From: Syntrophaceae bacterium UBA6109
Lineage (GTDB): Bacteria > Desulfobacterota > Syntrophia > Syntrophales > UBA6109
DNA: 60,204 nt
Assembly: GCA_002428445.1 (NCBI GenBank)
Contig: DIWJ01000067.1
Location: forward strand, 71,659-131,862
Direction of reading: 5' to 3'
Under the pieces are notes generated by a model, which was not told the DNA's origin, did not search any database, and saw nothing but the letters and a program-made list of their open reading frames with translations. This document shows, in pieces, positions 41,300 through 49,978 of the stretch (positions are counted from its first letter, which is position 1; each line of letters opens with the position of its first letter). Made by a program: the position numbers and the translations under genes.

Positions 41300-42249
41300 A
41301 AATCATCATCCTCCACGGCCAGCTGCCCCCGGACGCGGGTCCCGACGAACAGGACGTCCTTGTTCAGCTCGATTCCATCTCGGCCGCATTGCGCGAACTC
41401 GGCCACGAGGCGGCTCCTCTCCCCCTTTCCCTGAACCTGCAGGCGGCAAGAGAAGACCTCCTCCGTCTGAAGCCCGATTTGGTCTTCAACCTGGTGGAAT
41501 CGGTCAACGGCAGCGGACGCATGATTTCCCTGGGTCCTCTACTGCTGGAAGAACTGGACCTTCCTTATACGGGTGCGAAAGCCGATGCGATTTTCTTCAC
41601 GTCCAACAAGATTCTCACCAAGAGAATGCTGGCCAAGGAAGGCGTGCCCACGGCGCCGTGGCTAGAATCCGGTGACGATCTTCGACACATCGGGCCGAAG
41701 GACCGTTACCTGATCAAATCGGTATGGGAACACGCCTCCTGCGGATTGGCGGATGACGCGCTCATCGAGGGGAATCCGGACCTGATCCGCGAACGGCTGA
41801 AACGATCGTCCTGTTTCGCCGAAGCCTACATCGAGGGGCGTGAGTTTAATCTGGCCATTCTGGCCGGTCCGGGCGGACCGGAATTCCTGCCGCCCTCCGA
41901 GATCCTTTTCGAGGATTACCCGCCCGAGAAGCTTCGCATCGTCTGCTATCGGGCAAAATGGATCGAAGATTCATTCGAGTACGGCCACACACCGCGGACA
42001 TTCAAGTTCAGGAAGAAGGATCATGCCCTGCTGTCTCATATGAAGGAACTGGCCCTGCACTGCTGGAACGCCTTCCATCTCACCGGTTACGCCCGGGTTG
42101 ATTTTCGTGTGGACCAATCCGGAAAACCCTGGGTCCTGGAAATCAACGCCAATCCCTGCCTGTCCCCCGACGGAGGGTTCGCCGCCGCCGCGCGCCATTC
42201 GGGTCTTTCCTATCGCGAGGTCGTCCGCCGGCTTGTGGAGGATGCATGA
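41296..42249 (+). CDS. ATP-grasp ligase, D-Ala-D-Ala-ligase-like (2)
   Basis: A 317-residue second ATP-grasp enzyme, clearly distinct from the first. It starts MKIIILHGQLPP, has DLVFNLVESVNG, the ATP-binding region YLIKSVWEHASCGL near residue 137, FAEAYIEGREFNLAILAG, and the metal-binding RVDFRVD and EINANPCL. The ATG overlaps the first ligase stop in an ATGA, so translation is coupled. Two ATP-grasp ligases in one operon suggest two ligation steps, such as amide bonds to two different acceptors. Substrates are unknown. Confidence 0.85.
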   Translation: MKIIILHGQLPPDAGPDEQDVLVQLDSISAALRELGHEAAPLPLSLNLQAAREDLLRLKPDLVFNLVESVNGSGRMISLGPLLLEELDLPYTGAKADAIFFTSNKILTKRMLAKEGVPTAPWLESGDDLRHIGPKDRYLIKSVWEHASCGLADDALIEGNPDLIRERLKRSSCFAEAYIEGREFNLAILAGPGGPEFLPPSEILFEDYPPEKLRIVCYRAKWIEDSFEYGHTPRTFKFRKKDHALLSHMKELALHCWNAFHLTGYARVDFRVDQSGKPWVLEINANPCLSPDGGFAAAARHSGLSYREVVRRLVEDA

Positions 42250-42752
42250 GGCCTTTATCTCCGCTGCGGGGGGTAACCTATCGATCGACACCCCGTCCGT
42301 CAGACCGCGGAGAGATTCGCCGCATGGTCGCGGGCACGGGTTTCTTTTCGCCGGCGGAGGTCGATATTGCCGTGGAACTGGTCGACGACCGCCTTTCCCG
42401 CGGCGGCAAGAGCGACTATCGATTTCTCCTCGCGGAGCGGAAAGGCGCCCTGATTGCCTACACCTGCTTCGGTGCGATTGACGGCACACTGAACAGCTAC
42501 GATCTCTACTGGATCGTGGTGCGGGACGATCTTCGCAAAATGGGGATCGGCCGCGAGCTCATGAGGCGGACCGAGGACCGGATCCTGCGCAGCAGAGGCG
42601 GCCGGGTGTACGTCGACACTTCTTCACGGGACCAGTACGCCCCGACCCGCGCCTTCTACATGCGTTGCGGCTATCGCCAGGCCGCCGTCCTCCCTGATTT
42701 CTATGCACCCGGGGACGGCAAAATCATTTACGAAAAGACTTTCGATCCATAA
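42246..42752 (+). CDS. GNAT family N-acetyltransferase at the end of the kamA-like operon
   Basis: A 168-residue acetyltransferase. Motif A is DLRKMGIGRELMRR near residue 97, with GGRVYVDTSSRDQYAPTRAF and YMRCGYRQ in the second half. The start overlaps the preceding stop (ATGA). A GNAT enzyme next to a lysine 2,3-aminomutase recalls the AblA-AblB pair that makes the osmolyte N-epsilon-acetyl-beta-lysine in archaea and some bacteria; here the two ATP-grasp genes between them mean the product is probably more elaborate. It could acetylate beta-lysine or the ligation product. Confidence 0.85.
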   Translation: MRPLSPLRGVTYRSTPRPSDRGEIRRMVAGTGFFSPAEVDIAVELVDDRLSRGGKSDYRFLLAERKGALIAYTCFGAIDGTLNSYDLYWIVVRDDLRKMGIGRELMRRTEDRILRSRGGRVYVDTSSRDQYAPTRAFYMRCGYRQAAVLPDFYAPGDGKIIYEKTFDP

Positions 42753-42865
42753 CCTCTTGCCTTTTGAAATGGATTTCGATAGAGAGCGCGCGACATCCGG
42801 CGCCGCGCGGGAGTGTTCCCGCGCCCCCAGTTGTACCCGCCCCGTTGCCAGACATCGAATCTCCC

Positions 42866-43087
42866 CAGGCGGCAGTTTCACCGGCCGCCTGTTTCATCGG
42901 GGCATCGGTCGCCGGCATCCCCGTGAGCACCACCCATACGATCACCGGCGCCATTGTGGTAGTGGGGCAACGACCAGACTGACGGCCGTGCGCTGGGGCG
43001 TGGCAGGCAGCATCGCCTGGGCGTGGTTTCTGACGATTCCCGCATCCGCGCTGATCTCAGCGGCGTTCTATGCGCGCCGCCGCCTGT
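42866..43087 (+). pseudogene. Frameshifted C-terminal remnant of a PiT-type phosphate permease
   Basis: In one frame the sequence reads FIGASVAGIPVSTTHTITGA, the strongly conserved PiT signature near the C terminus. After a one-base shift in the G-rich stretch near 42964, the other frame continues RLTAVRWGVAGSIAWAWFLT then IPASALISAAFY, the expected next piece. The N-terminal three-quarters of the permease is missing and there is no start. This is a decayed gene, or the end point of a rearrangement beside the kamA-like operon. Confidence 0.8.
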
Positions 43088-44152
43088 TTATCCGCCGCTT
43101 GATTCATCCCCGCGGACAATCTCATCGTACATCTCCCAAACCGTGATGAGCAGGGCGGTGATGATGGGTCCCAGAACGAATCCCGAAATGCCGAACAGCG
43201 AGATGCCGCCCAGCGTGGAGAGAAAGATGAGCAGCGGATGCAGCTGCACGTCTTTTCCGAGCAGCAGCGGACGCAGCAGGTTGTCGGCCATGCTGATGAT
43301 AGCGACGCCGTAGGCCAGAACGGCAACGCCTTCCCAGAGCGCCCCGGAAAGGATCAAAAGAATGCCGGCGGGCGCCCAGACGATCGAACATCCTACGGCG
43401 GGCACGATCGAAGTGAAGATCATGATCACCCCCCAGAGCAATGCCCCCTTGATGCCCGTCGCGAAAAAAATGATACTGCCGAGAATGCCCTGAATACCCC
43501 CGATGAGAAGCGTGACCTTGATTGTTGCCCGCGCCGTCGCGGCAAACCGCTGGTAGAGGGCCTTCTCCCGCCCATCGCCCAATGGGACCAGACGCATGAG
43601 CATGGCCAGGAACGTGTCCCCATCGCGCAGAAAAAAGAACAGGGTATAGAGCATCACGGCGAACTGGACCAGAAACAGGAGCGTGTTCTGCGTCAGGGAG
43701 CGGAGCTGATCAAGAAAGAAACCGGCGATTCCCTTGTAGACCTCCGCGAAGCGCTCGCTCCAGGCTCCCGACGGAATCGGGAGCCGCTCGTAAAAGGGCA
43801 GGCTCTCCAGAAAATCCTGCAGGCTCTGCATGCCGTTCCGGAGCTGCGCCCCGCCCGAACTGCTGATCGCGTCGTACAGTTGCATCGATTCGGCGACCAG
43901 CAGGGTCCCGACGACTGCCGCCGGGATGAAGATCAGGACGATGACCAGCGCGAGCGTCACGGCGGCGGCGGAGGAACGCCTCCTGAGCCGGACCTCGATC
44001 CGCAGGAAAATCGGCCGGAAAATCGCCGCGATCACCGCCGCCCAGAAGATCGGGAAGAAGAAGGACTTCAGAAGCAACAAGAAGAGCAGCGTCACGCCGA
44101 TCAGCAACGCGAAAAATACGATCTCCCTGTTTTTTGTCTTGCCCTGCTTCAT
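43088..44152 (-). CDS. AI-2E family transporter (PerM-like permease)
   Basis: A 354-residue membrane protein with seven to eight helices and family pieces such as FFFPIFWAAVIAAIFRPIF, VQFAVMLYTLFFFLRDGD, IGGIQGILGSIIFFATG and GISGFVLGPIITAL. The family includes autoinducer-2 exporters and sodium/proton antiporters and has no agreed general substrate. The start at 44152 is chosen over GTG 44224 because it gives the normal short cytoplasmic N terminus. It is convergent with the pseudogene. Confidence 0.87.
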   Translation of the reverse strand: MKQGKTKNREIVFFALLIGVTLLFLLLLKSFFFPIFWAAVIAAIFRPIFLRIEVRLRRRSSAAAVTLALVIVLIFIPAAVVGTLLVAESMQLYDAISSSGGAQLRNGMQSLQDFLESLPFYERLPIPSGAWSERFAEVYKGIAGFFLDQLRSLTQNTLLFLVQFAVMLYTLFFFLRDGDTFLAMLMRLVPLGDGREKALYQRFAATARATIKVTLLIGGIQGILGSIIFFATGIKGALLWGVIMIFTSIVPAVGCSIVWAPAGILLILSGALWEGVAVLAYGVAIISMADNLLRPLLLGKDVQLHPLLIFLSTLGGISLFGISGFVLGPIITALLITVWEMYDEIVRGDESSGG

Positions 44153-44279
44153 GAAATACCGCACCCTGGTCTTCGTCTGATCGGTCGTGCCCCTTTTGGC
44201 CACAATCGCGGGGAGTTCTCCCACGCGGCCCGCGATAGACTCGCCCGCCGCGTCATCTCATCCATGGGAAATCAACGCA

Positions 44280-44750
44280 TCAACTCTTCGGTGCCGGCGA
44301 CTGCTTTCCCGTCATCGAATCGATGTCAATGCGAATCACCATCGTCCTGGCGACGATGTCCTCCGAATCGTTCCCCTCGTCCATGCCCGTGTATTTTCTT
44401 ATGATCGCCGCCAGTGCCTTCGTCTTCTCTGCCGCGTCTTCGATCAGAACGGCTTTCCCATAGCCGACAACGCTCCGGTAGCGCATGCTCCACCCGCAGG
44501 CGCAGGTCGACGGGACCGTCCCTCCGACGACGGAGGCCTCAAAGCACACGCGGTTGTTCTTCCGGAGGAGATCGATTTTTTTCCCCCGAAGTGCTCCGTG
44601 GAAATACAGGCGACCGCCGATATAGGCGAAGGTCATCGGAACGACGTAGGGCTCATTCTCGACGGCGAAGCCGACACGGCAGACCGCTGCTTCCTCGAGC
44701 GTGGCTTCAATCGCATTTTGATCGTGGATTTCCTTGTCCTTGCGGTTCAT
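44280..44750 (-). CDS. Pyridoxamine 5'-phosphate oxidase-related (NimA-like) flavin protein
   Basis: A 156-residue split-barrel FMN-binding protein. PYVVPMTFAYIGGRLYFHGALRGKKIDLL is the characteristic pattern, with CFEASVVGG and YRSVVGYGKAVLIED in the core. The NimA group includes nitroimidazole reductases and general flavin enzymes or haem-binding relatives. A GGAG site lies six bases before the ATG at 44750. It is divergent from the methyltransferase gene. Specific role is unknown. Confidence 0.83.
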   Translation of the reverse strand: MNRKDKEIHDQNAIEATLEEAAVCRVGFAVENEPYVVPMTFAYIGGRLYFHGALRGKKIDLLRKNNRVCFEASVVGGTVPSTCACGWSMRYRSVVGYGKAVLIEDAAEKTKALAAIIRKYTGMDEGNDSEDIVARTMVIRIDIDSMTGKQSPAPKS

Positions 44751-44934
44751 GATTGTCTCCATGGCGACGGTGCTTTTTTCCGCCGCGCGTCCTCTTGAGG
44801 GAATATAGAACTATGGGTTTATGGAACCATTTTGGTGACGGCTTGTCAATGATTTCACTCGCTGGAGCGCATTTCCCTCTTGCCCGCTCCCGGGGATGTG
44901 CTACAGTCGCCGGCGGAGGCGAATCGCAAATACC

Positions 44935-46131
44935 ATGCTCTGGACAGTGAAAAGCAGAATCCTCGCCACATGCGCCAAGGGCGTAGCGCCGTATCTGAAG
45001 AACGAGATCGCGGCGCTGGGGTTTCGCGTCCGCCTGGAAACGCCGACCTTCGTGGAAACGGAAGGTTCCCTCCATGATGCCATGCAGTTAAACCTGTACG
45101 TGCGGACGGCCCAGCGCGTGCTGTATTCGGTCGACTCCTTCTCCGCCTCCCATCCAGACGATCTGTACGCGCGGATGAATCGGCAGCCCTGGGAAGACAC
45201 CCTCGCCGAGGGCAGCCCGATTTCCGTGACCAGCTTCGCGGACACTCCGTCCGTCCGCGACACCCGCTACGTCAACCAGCGCGCCAAGGATGCCATCGTC
45301 GACCGGATCCGCGACCGCCGGAGAAGCCGGCCGGATTCCGGCCCCGAACGCCTGGGCGCGGTCGTCCATGTTCACTGGAGCGGAAGAAACATTTCCGTGT
45401 ACCTGGATACGTCCGGCGAGCCGCTGTACCGCCGCGGCTATCGGCGCGTTCCTCTCGAGGCGCCCCTGCAGGAGACGCTGGCAGCCGCCATTCTTCTGGC
45501 GGCGGGGTGGACCGGACAGGGGAATTGCCTCAATCCCATGTGCGGGAGCGGCACCATCGCCGTTGAAGCGGCACTGATCGCCCTGAATATTGCCCCCGGT
45601 TTCCTGCGGAAGAATTTTGGTTTCATGCACCTGCGGGGGTTCCGTCGCGAAGCCTGGGAACGTCTCCGCGGCGATGCGGAACGAAGACGCAGGAACGAGA
45701 CTGCGGGCGTCATCCTCGCCGCCGACATCCGCAGGGAAGCCCTGGAGGCGGCTCGCATCAACGCCCGGGCGGCCGGCGTCGAAGCGGCCCTTGTCTTCCG
45801 GCAGGAAGATTTCGCAAATACGGCGATCCCGGATGGGGAAGGCATCGCTGTCCTCAACCCGCCCTATGGCGAAAGAATGGGAGACGCAACGAAGCTGGCC
45901 CCGCTCTATCGGGCGATCGGCGACTTCTTCAAGCAGCGCTGCCGTGGATATCGAGGTTACATCTTCACCGGGAATCCCGATCTCGCCAAAGAGGTGGGGC
46001 TGCGGACGAAACGAAAAATCCCGTTCTTCAACGGCGACATCCCCTGCCGTTTGCTGGAATACGAATTATACGCCGGGAGCCGCAAGAGCAAATATACGGC
46101 AGGGAAAGAAGAACACCTCCATGAAGACTGA
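44935..46131 (+). CDS. rlmL: THUMP-domain 23S rRNA (guanine-N2) methyltransferase, RlmL-like
   Basis: A 398-residue methyltransferase. The N-terminal THUMP domain (residues 1-150; LATCAKGVAPYLKNEIAALGF) is followed by the SAM-binding fold: NPMCGSGTIAVEAAL near residue 200, ILAADIRREAL and the NPPYGERMGD catalytic loop of N2-guanine methylases. The C terminus has GYIFTGNPDLAKEVG and KRKIPFFNGDIPCRLLEY. It modifies 23S rRNA like the first half of RlmKL; the second (RlmK) half is absent. Its stop overlaps the murI start by 11 bases. Confidence 0.9.
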   Translation: MLWTVKSRILATCAKGVAPYLKNEIAALGFRVRLETPTFVETEGSLHDAMQLNLYVRTAQRVLYSVDSFSASHPDDLYARMNRQPWEDTLAEGSPISVTSFADTPSVRDTRYVNQRAKDAIVDRIRDRRRSRPDSGPERLGAVVHVHWSGRNISVYLDTSGEPLYRRGYRRVPLEAPLQETLAAAILLAAGWTGQGNCLNPMCGSGTIAVEAALIALNIAPGFLRKNFGFMHLRGFRREAWERLRGDAERRRRNETAGVILAADIRREALEAARINARAAGVEAALVFRQEDFANTAIPDGEGIAVLNPPYGERMGDATKLAPLYRAIGDFFKQRCRGYRGYIFTGNPDLAKEVGLRTKRKIPFFNGDIPCRLLEYELYAGSRKSKYTAGKEEHLHED

Positions 46132-46942
46132 CAGCTCCAAGCCCTCCTGCCCGATCGGCGTATTCGATTCCGGCATCGGGGGGCTGACGGTGGTGCGATC
46201 GCTCCTGCGCTGCCTTCCGCGCGAGAGAATCTTCTATTTCGGCGATACGGCCCGCGTCCCCTACGGCGTACGTTCTGCAGCCACCATATGCTCCTACGCG
46301 GCGGAGGTCGCCTCCTTCCTCCTGCAGCGAGAGGTGAAACTCCTCATCATCGCCTGCAACACCATTGCCGCCGTCGCCGCCTCCACCGTCAAGCGCATCG
46401 CCGGCGTTCCCGTCCTCGATGTCATCGATGCCGGCGCGCGACAGGCCCTGCGGGCGACGCGCAACGACTGCATCGGTATCATCGGCACACCGGCGACCGT
46501 CAACAGCCGTGCCTACGAGACGATCCTGCAAAGCGTCAGGCCCGACGTCCGTACCTTCTCCCGGACTTGCCGGCTCTTCGTCCCCCTTGCGGAAGAGGGC
46601 TGGTTCAACCACCCCATAACGAAGCTGGTGGCCGAGGAATACCTCCGTCCGCTGCTCGCGGAGGGCATTGACACCTTGATCCTGGGCTGCACGCACTATC
46701 CCCTGCTCAAGCCGCTCATCGGAGAAGTCGCCGGCCCGGATATCGCGCTCATCGACTCCGCGGACGCCATGGCGGAAAGGGCGAAACGCCTTCTGGAGGA
46801 GGCGGGGCTGGGCAATACTTCGACGGTTGCGCCCGAACACCGCTTCTACATCACCGACCTGCCGGACCGCTTCCAGGCCATCGGCGAAGACTTCTTGGGC
46901 CGATCTCTCCAAAATCTCGAAGTCGTTCGCCTGGGCCGCTGA
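46121..46942 (+). CDS. murI: Glutamate racemase
   Basis: A 273-residue protein with the murI signatures VFDSGIGGLTVVRSLL, FGDTARVPYG, the catalytic Cys in IIACNTIAA near residue 83 and the second in ILGCTHYPLL near 195. It supplies D-glutamate for peptidoglycan. The start overlaps the rlmL stop by 11 bases, so the two are coupled. D-glutamate is also a likely building block for the poly-gamma-glutamate system seen at 10.5-13.3 kb. Confidence 0.95.
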   Translation: MKTDSSKPSCPIGVFDSGIGGLTVVRSLLRCLPRERIFYFGDTARVPYGVRSAATICSYAAEVASFLLQREVKLLIIACNTIAAVAASTVKRIAGVPVLDVIDAGARQALRATRNDCIGIIGTPATVNSRAYETILQSVRPDVRTFSRTCRLFVPLAEEGWFNHPITKLVAEEYLRPLLAEGIDTLILGCTHYPLLKPLIGEVAGPDIALIDSADAMAERAKRLLEEAGLGNTSTVAPEHRFYITDLPDRFQAIGEDFLGRSLQNLEVVRLGR

Positions 46943-46963
46943 CCGGCGGGGGACAAGCGGACG

Positions 46964-46993
46964 TTGGCATTCCCGCGGCGGTTGTGCTATAGA
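46964..46993 (+). promoter_or_regulatory. Possible promoter upstream of the CNNM/CorC gene
   Basis: TTGGCA and TATAGA are 18 bases apart, about 150 bases before the gene. If active, the leader would contain the terminator at 47105, which would then act as an attenuator. A GG-N10-GC arrangement in the same bases also faintly resembles sigma-54. Confidence 0.35.
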
Positions 46994-47104
46994 GAATGCG
47001 ATGTTACGAGTGTTTGTATATTGGGAGATCCGTTTCCAGCTCTTATCCTCACATATGCAATCGCCAGAAAGCCGGACATTGACCCCATAACGGCACCATC
47101 ATTA

Positions 47105-47128
47105 CCCGCCGATGCGCGGGCGTTTTTT
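47105..47128 (+). terminator. Intrinsic terminator ahead of the CNNM/CorC gene
   Basis: CCCGC and GCGGG pair around a six-base loop (CGATGC) and are followed by C, G and six T. It would end the murI transcript, or attenuate a transcript from the promoter at 46964. It ends 20 bases before the start codon at 47148. Confidence 0.75.
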
Positions 47129-47147
47129 GCAGAGGAATGTATCAACA

Positions 47148-48482
47148 ATGTCGCATGTTTCGACCGATATCATCGTCATCCTGCTTCTGATTCTCATGAA
47201 CGGACTCCTGTCCATGGCGGAGTTGGCCGTCGTATCCGCCAGCAAGGGAAAGATCCGATCGCTGGCGGAAAAGGGGAACCGGAAAGCCCAGGTGCTCGTG
47301 GACCTCTCGGAGAAGCCCGAGAAGTTCCTCTCCACAATTCAGGTCGGGATCACGATGATCGGTATCCTTTCGGGAGTATACGGCGGGTCCACGCTGGCCA
47401 AGGACCTGGGAGGCTATTTCAATACCGTGGCGTCGCTCCGCCCCCATGGCGAGATTTTCGGATTCGTCGTAGTCGTGATCGGCATCACCTACCTGTCGAT
47501 TGTCGTCGGAGAAATCGTCCCGAAACGGTGGGCGCTGTCCAAGCCGGAAAAGATCGGCATGCTCCTGGTCATGCCCGTTCATTATCTTTCCATCCTGCTC
47601 TATCCGATCGTCCGATTGTTGAGCTTCTCATCGGAAACCCTGTCCAATCTGCTGGGAATCAAGAAAACCTCCACCGCCGTTTCCGAAGAAGAGCTCAAGT
47701 TCCTCCTGGAAGAGGGCGCGGAGGCGGGCATCTTTCACCAGATGGAACAGCAGATGTGCGATCGGGTGCTGCGCATCGATGATCTCGACGTCAAGGATGT
47801 CATGACCCCGCGGCCGGACATCACATGGCTCGACCTCGGACTGTCCCTTGAAGAGAATCTCGAAAGGATCCGCATATCCAACCATACCTGTTTCCCCGTC
47901 TGCCGGGGGACGCTGGACCGCTGTCTCGGGTTCATCCACGTCAAGGACCTGTTTCAGAGATACCCGTCGATGAAACTTTCCGACATCGAAAAGCTCCTGA
48001 TGAAACCTTTCATCTTCCCGGAATCCGTCTCGGCGCTGAAGGTCCTCGAGCACTTCAAAAGCTCCCCGGTGCACATGGCGCTCGTCATTGATGAGTACGG
48101 CGTCATCCAGGGCATGGTCACCGTCAGCGACATCATGAAAATCATCGTCGGCGAGATCCCGTCCCTGATCGAGCAGGTCGACCGCAGCGCCGTCCAGCGC
48201 GAAGACGGCTCCTGGCTAATCGACGGGACCATGTCGACGGAAGAATTCAAGATGATGTTCGAAACGGGGGACCTGCCCGGGGAAGAGCAGGGCGATTACC
48301 ATACGGTAGCCGGCTTCATCATGACGCACCTGGGCCGCCTGCCCGTGACGGGGGACCACATCCACTGGGGCAGATACCGGTTTGAAATCATCGATATGGA
48401 CGGCAACCGGATCGACAAGGTTCTGATGCTTATCCAGGAAGAACCCGAGCCCGATGCGGCCGATTCGCCCCATCCCCATTGA
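47148..48482 (+). CDS. CNNM/CorC-family (hemolysin-like) transporter with CBS domains
   Basis: A 444-residue protein. The N-terminal CNNM domain with about four helices has NGLLSMAELAVVSASKGKI and VGEIVPKRWALSKPEK, the family hallmarks. CBS pair follows (VMTPRPDITWLDL near residue 220, FPVCRGTLDRCLGFIHVKDL, HMALVIDEYGVIQGMVTVSDI) and a C-terminal CorC_HlyC domain (GDYHTVAGFIMTHLGRLPVTGD). The family handles magnesium or other divalent ions. The start at 47148 follows AGAGGAA; an ATG at 47112 lies within the terminator. Confidence 0.9.
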   Translation: MSHVSTDIIVILLLILMNGLLSMAELAVVSASKGKIRSLAEKGNRKAQVLVDLSEKPEKFLSTIQVGITMIGILSGVYGGSTLAKDLGGYFNTVASLRPHGEIFGFVVVVIGITYLSIVVGEIVPKRWALSKPEKIGMLLVMPVHYLSILLYPIVRLLSFSSETLSNLLGIKKTSTAVSEEELKFLLEEGAEAGIFHQMEQQMCDRVLRIDDLDVKDVMTPRPDITWLDLGLSLEENLERIRISNHTCFPVCRGTLDRCLGFIHVKDLFQRYPSMKLSDIEKLLMKPFIFPESVSALKVLEHFKSSPVHMALVIDEYGVIQGMVTVSDIMKIIVGEIPSLIEQVDRSAVQREDGSWLIDGTMSTEEFKMMFETGDLPGEEQGDYHTVAGFIMTHLGRLPVTGDHIHWGRYRFEIIDMDGNRIDKVLMLIQEEPEPDAADSPHPH

Positions 48483-48494
48483 CGGAAAGCGACC

Positions 48495-49967
48495 ATGAAG
48501 ATTCTTCTTGCCGGGTACAACGTCGACGGTGACGTCCTCAGGGAGTGCGCCGCGCTGCGGCCGGAGGCCCGCGACCTCACGCCGGAAACGATCTCCGCCG
48601 CCTACGCCCGCATCAGCCGATCGCCGCACGCCGTCGACGAACTGCGCGCCGAATCCCGGGCGGAAGTTGAAAAGGCCCGGCGCTCCAACCGAAACATCGT
48701 CTTCGAGATGGGCCACAGTTCGATCGCGGAACACGCGGTCTTCAATATCGACATCCTCGGTGTTTCGCGCCTCCTTGTGGAGGAGATCGAACGCTTCCGC
48801 CTCTGTTCCTATACGGAAAAATCCCAGCGATATGTCCTGTTTCGCGACGATTTCACCGTCCCGGACGAAATCCGCGGAACGGCATTGGAAGATCCCTTCG
48901 TTGCCGCGGTTCGGGATCAGTACCGATGCTACCACGATCTGTATGAGCGCCTTCAGCCCTACGTCCTGAAACGGTACCGCAAGGAGGCGGCCGCCCCCGG
49001 CGGCCGAAACACCGTCGAGGGATTGGCCAAGGAGGATGCCCGTTACGCCATTGCGCTGGCCACGCAGACGCAACTGGGGATGACGATCAATGCACGCAAC
49101 GCCGAACTGATGATCCGGCGCCTGGCAGCGTCACCCCTGGCGGAAGCGCGCCTTTGTGCCGGCCGCCTGTTCGACGTTTTGAGGGGCGTCGCTCCGTCGC
49201 TGGTTCGATACACGGAGGCCACGGACTACGATCGACTGACCCGAGCGGACCTGCGCGATGCCGTGAATAGCGTTTTCCATCAGGAGGAGAAGGCGCCGCG
49301 GCTCCGGCCGGGCGCGAAAACGACGGTTGCCTCCCTGATCGAGGCAACGCCGGACGCGGACGAAAAGGTTCTGTCCCTGATGGTCTTCTCTTCGTCCAAC
49401 CTGTCTCTCGACCGCTGCCGCAGGATGGTCAAGGCCTTGAATACCGAAGAACGGGAAAATCTCTTCAGGGCCGCTTTCGGCCGCCTCCGGTCCTATGATG
49501 CCGTCTTGAGGGAATTCGAGCGAGCCGAGCTGAGCTTCGAGCTGGTTGTGAGCGCGAGCTGCTTCGCGCAACTCAAGCGCCACCGCATGGCGACGATCGT
49601 CAGCCAGGAATACGATCCCGCCCTGGGCCTGACGATCCCGCCCTCGATCCGTGAGGTCGGCATGGAAAACCGCCTTCGCGAAACTGCCGGGCGCACTGAA
49701 AACCTGCATCGGCAGTTGCAGAAAGAAGCCGCGCCGGCTGCTGCCTATATCCTCACCAATGCCCATCGGCGGCGGGTCTTCCTGAAGATCAATGCCCGGG
49801 AGATGTACCACTTTTGCCGGTTGAGGATGGACCGCCATGCCCAGTGGGATATCCGCAACGTCGCCGAAGAGATGACCGCGCTCGCCCGGAAGCGAATGCC
49901 GCTGGTCATGATGCTCGCAGCGGGCAAGGACGGCTTCGAGGCGCTGCGCCGCCGGGTCATCCCCTAG
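48495..49967 (+). CDS. thyX: Double-length FAD-dependent thymidylate synthase (ThyX)
   Basis: A 490-residue protein, about twice the normal ThyX length, with two ThyX-like halves. The N-half (residues 50-230) has the ThyX motif RFRLCSYTEKSQRY (RHRxxSxxxxSxR-like, His replaced by Phe) after HSSIAEHAVFN. The C-half (residues 330-490) has a weaker motif (RHRMATIVSQEYD) but keeps the later conserved NAREMYHFCRLRMDRHAQWDIR. The N-half equivalent of this latter region (NARNAELMIRRLAASPLAEARL) is less well preserved. So active-site pieces appear split between halves. It makes dTMP from dUMP with methylene-tetrahydrofolate and FADH2. It follows the CNNM gene by 12 bases. Confidence 0.88.
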   Translation: MKILLAGYNVDGDVLRECAALRPEARDLTPETISAAYARISRSPHAVDELRAESRAEVEKARRSNRNIVFEMGHSSIAEHAVFNIDILGVSRLLVEEIERFRLCSYTEKSQRYVLFRDDFTVPDEIRGTALEDPFVAAVRDQYRCYHDLYERLQPYVLKRYRKEAAAPGGRNTVEGLAKEDARYAIALATQTQLGMTINARNAELMIRRLAASPLAEARLCAGRLFDVLRGVAPSLVRYTEATDYDRLTRADLRDAVNSVFHQEEKAPRLRPGAKTTVASLIEATPDADEKVLSLMVFSSSNLSLDRCRRMVKALNTEERENLFRAAFGRLRSYDAVLREFERAELSFELVVSASCFAQLKRHRMATIVSQEYDPALGLTIPPSIREVGMENRLRETAGRTENLHRQLQKEAAPAAAYILTNAHRRRVFLKINAREMYHFCRLRMDRHAQWDIRNVAEEMTALARKRMPLVMMLAAGKDGFEALRRRVIP

Positions 49968-49978
49968 AAATGCAACCC

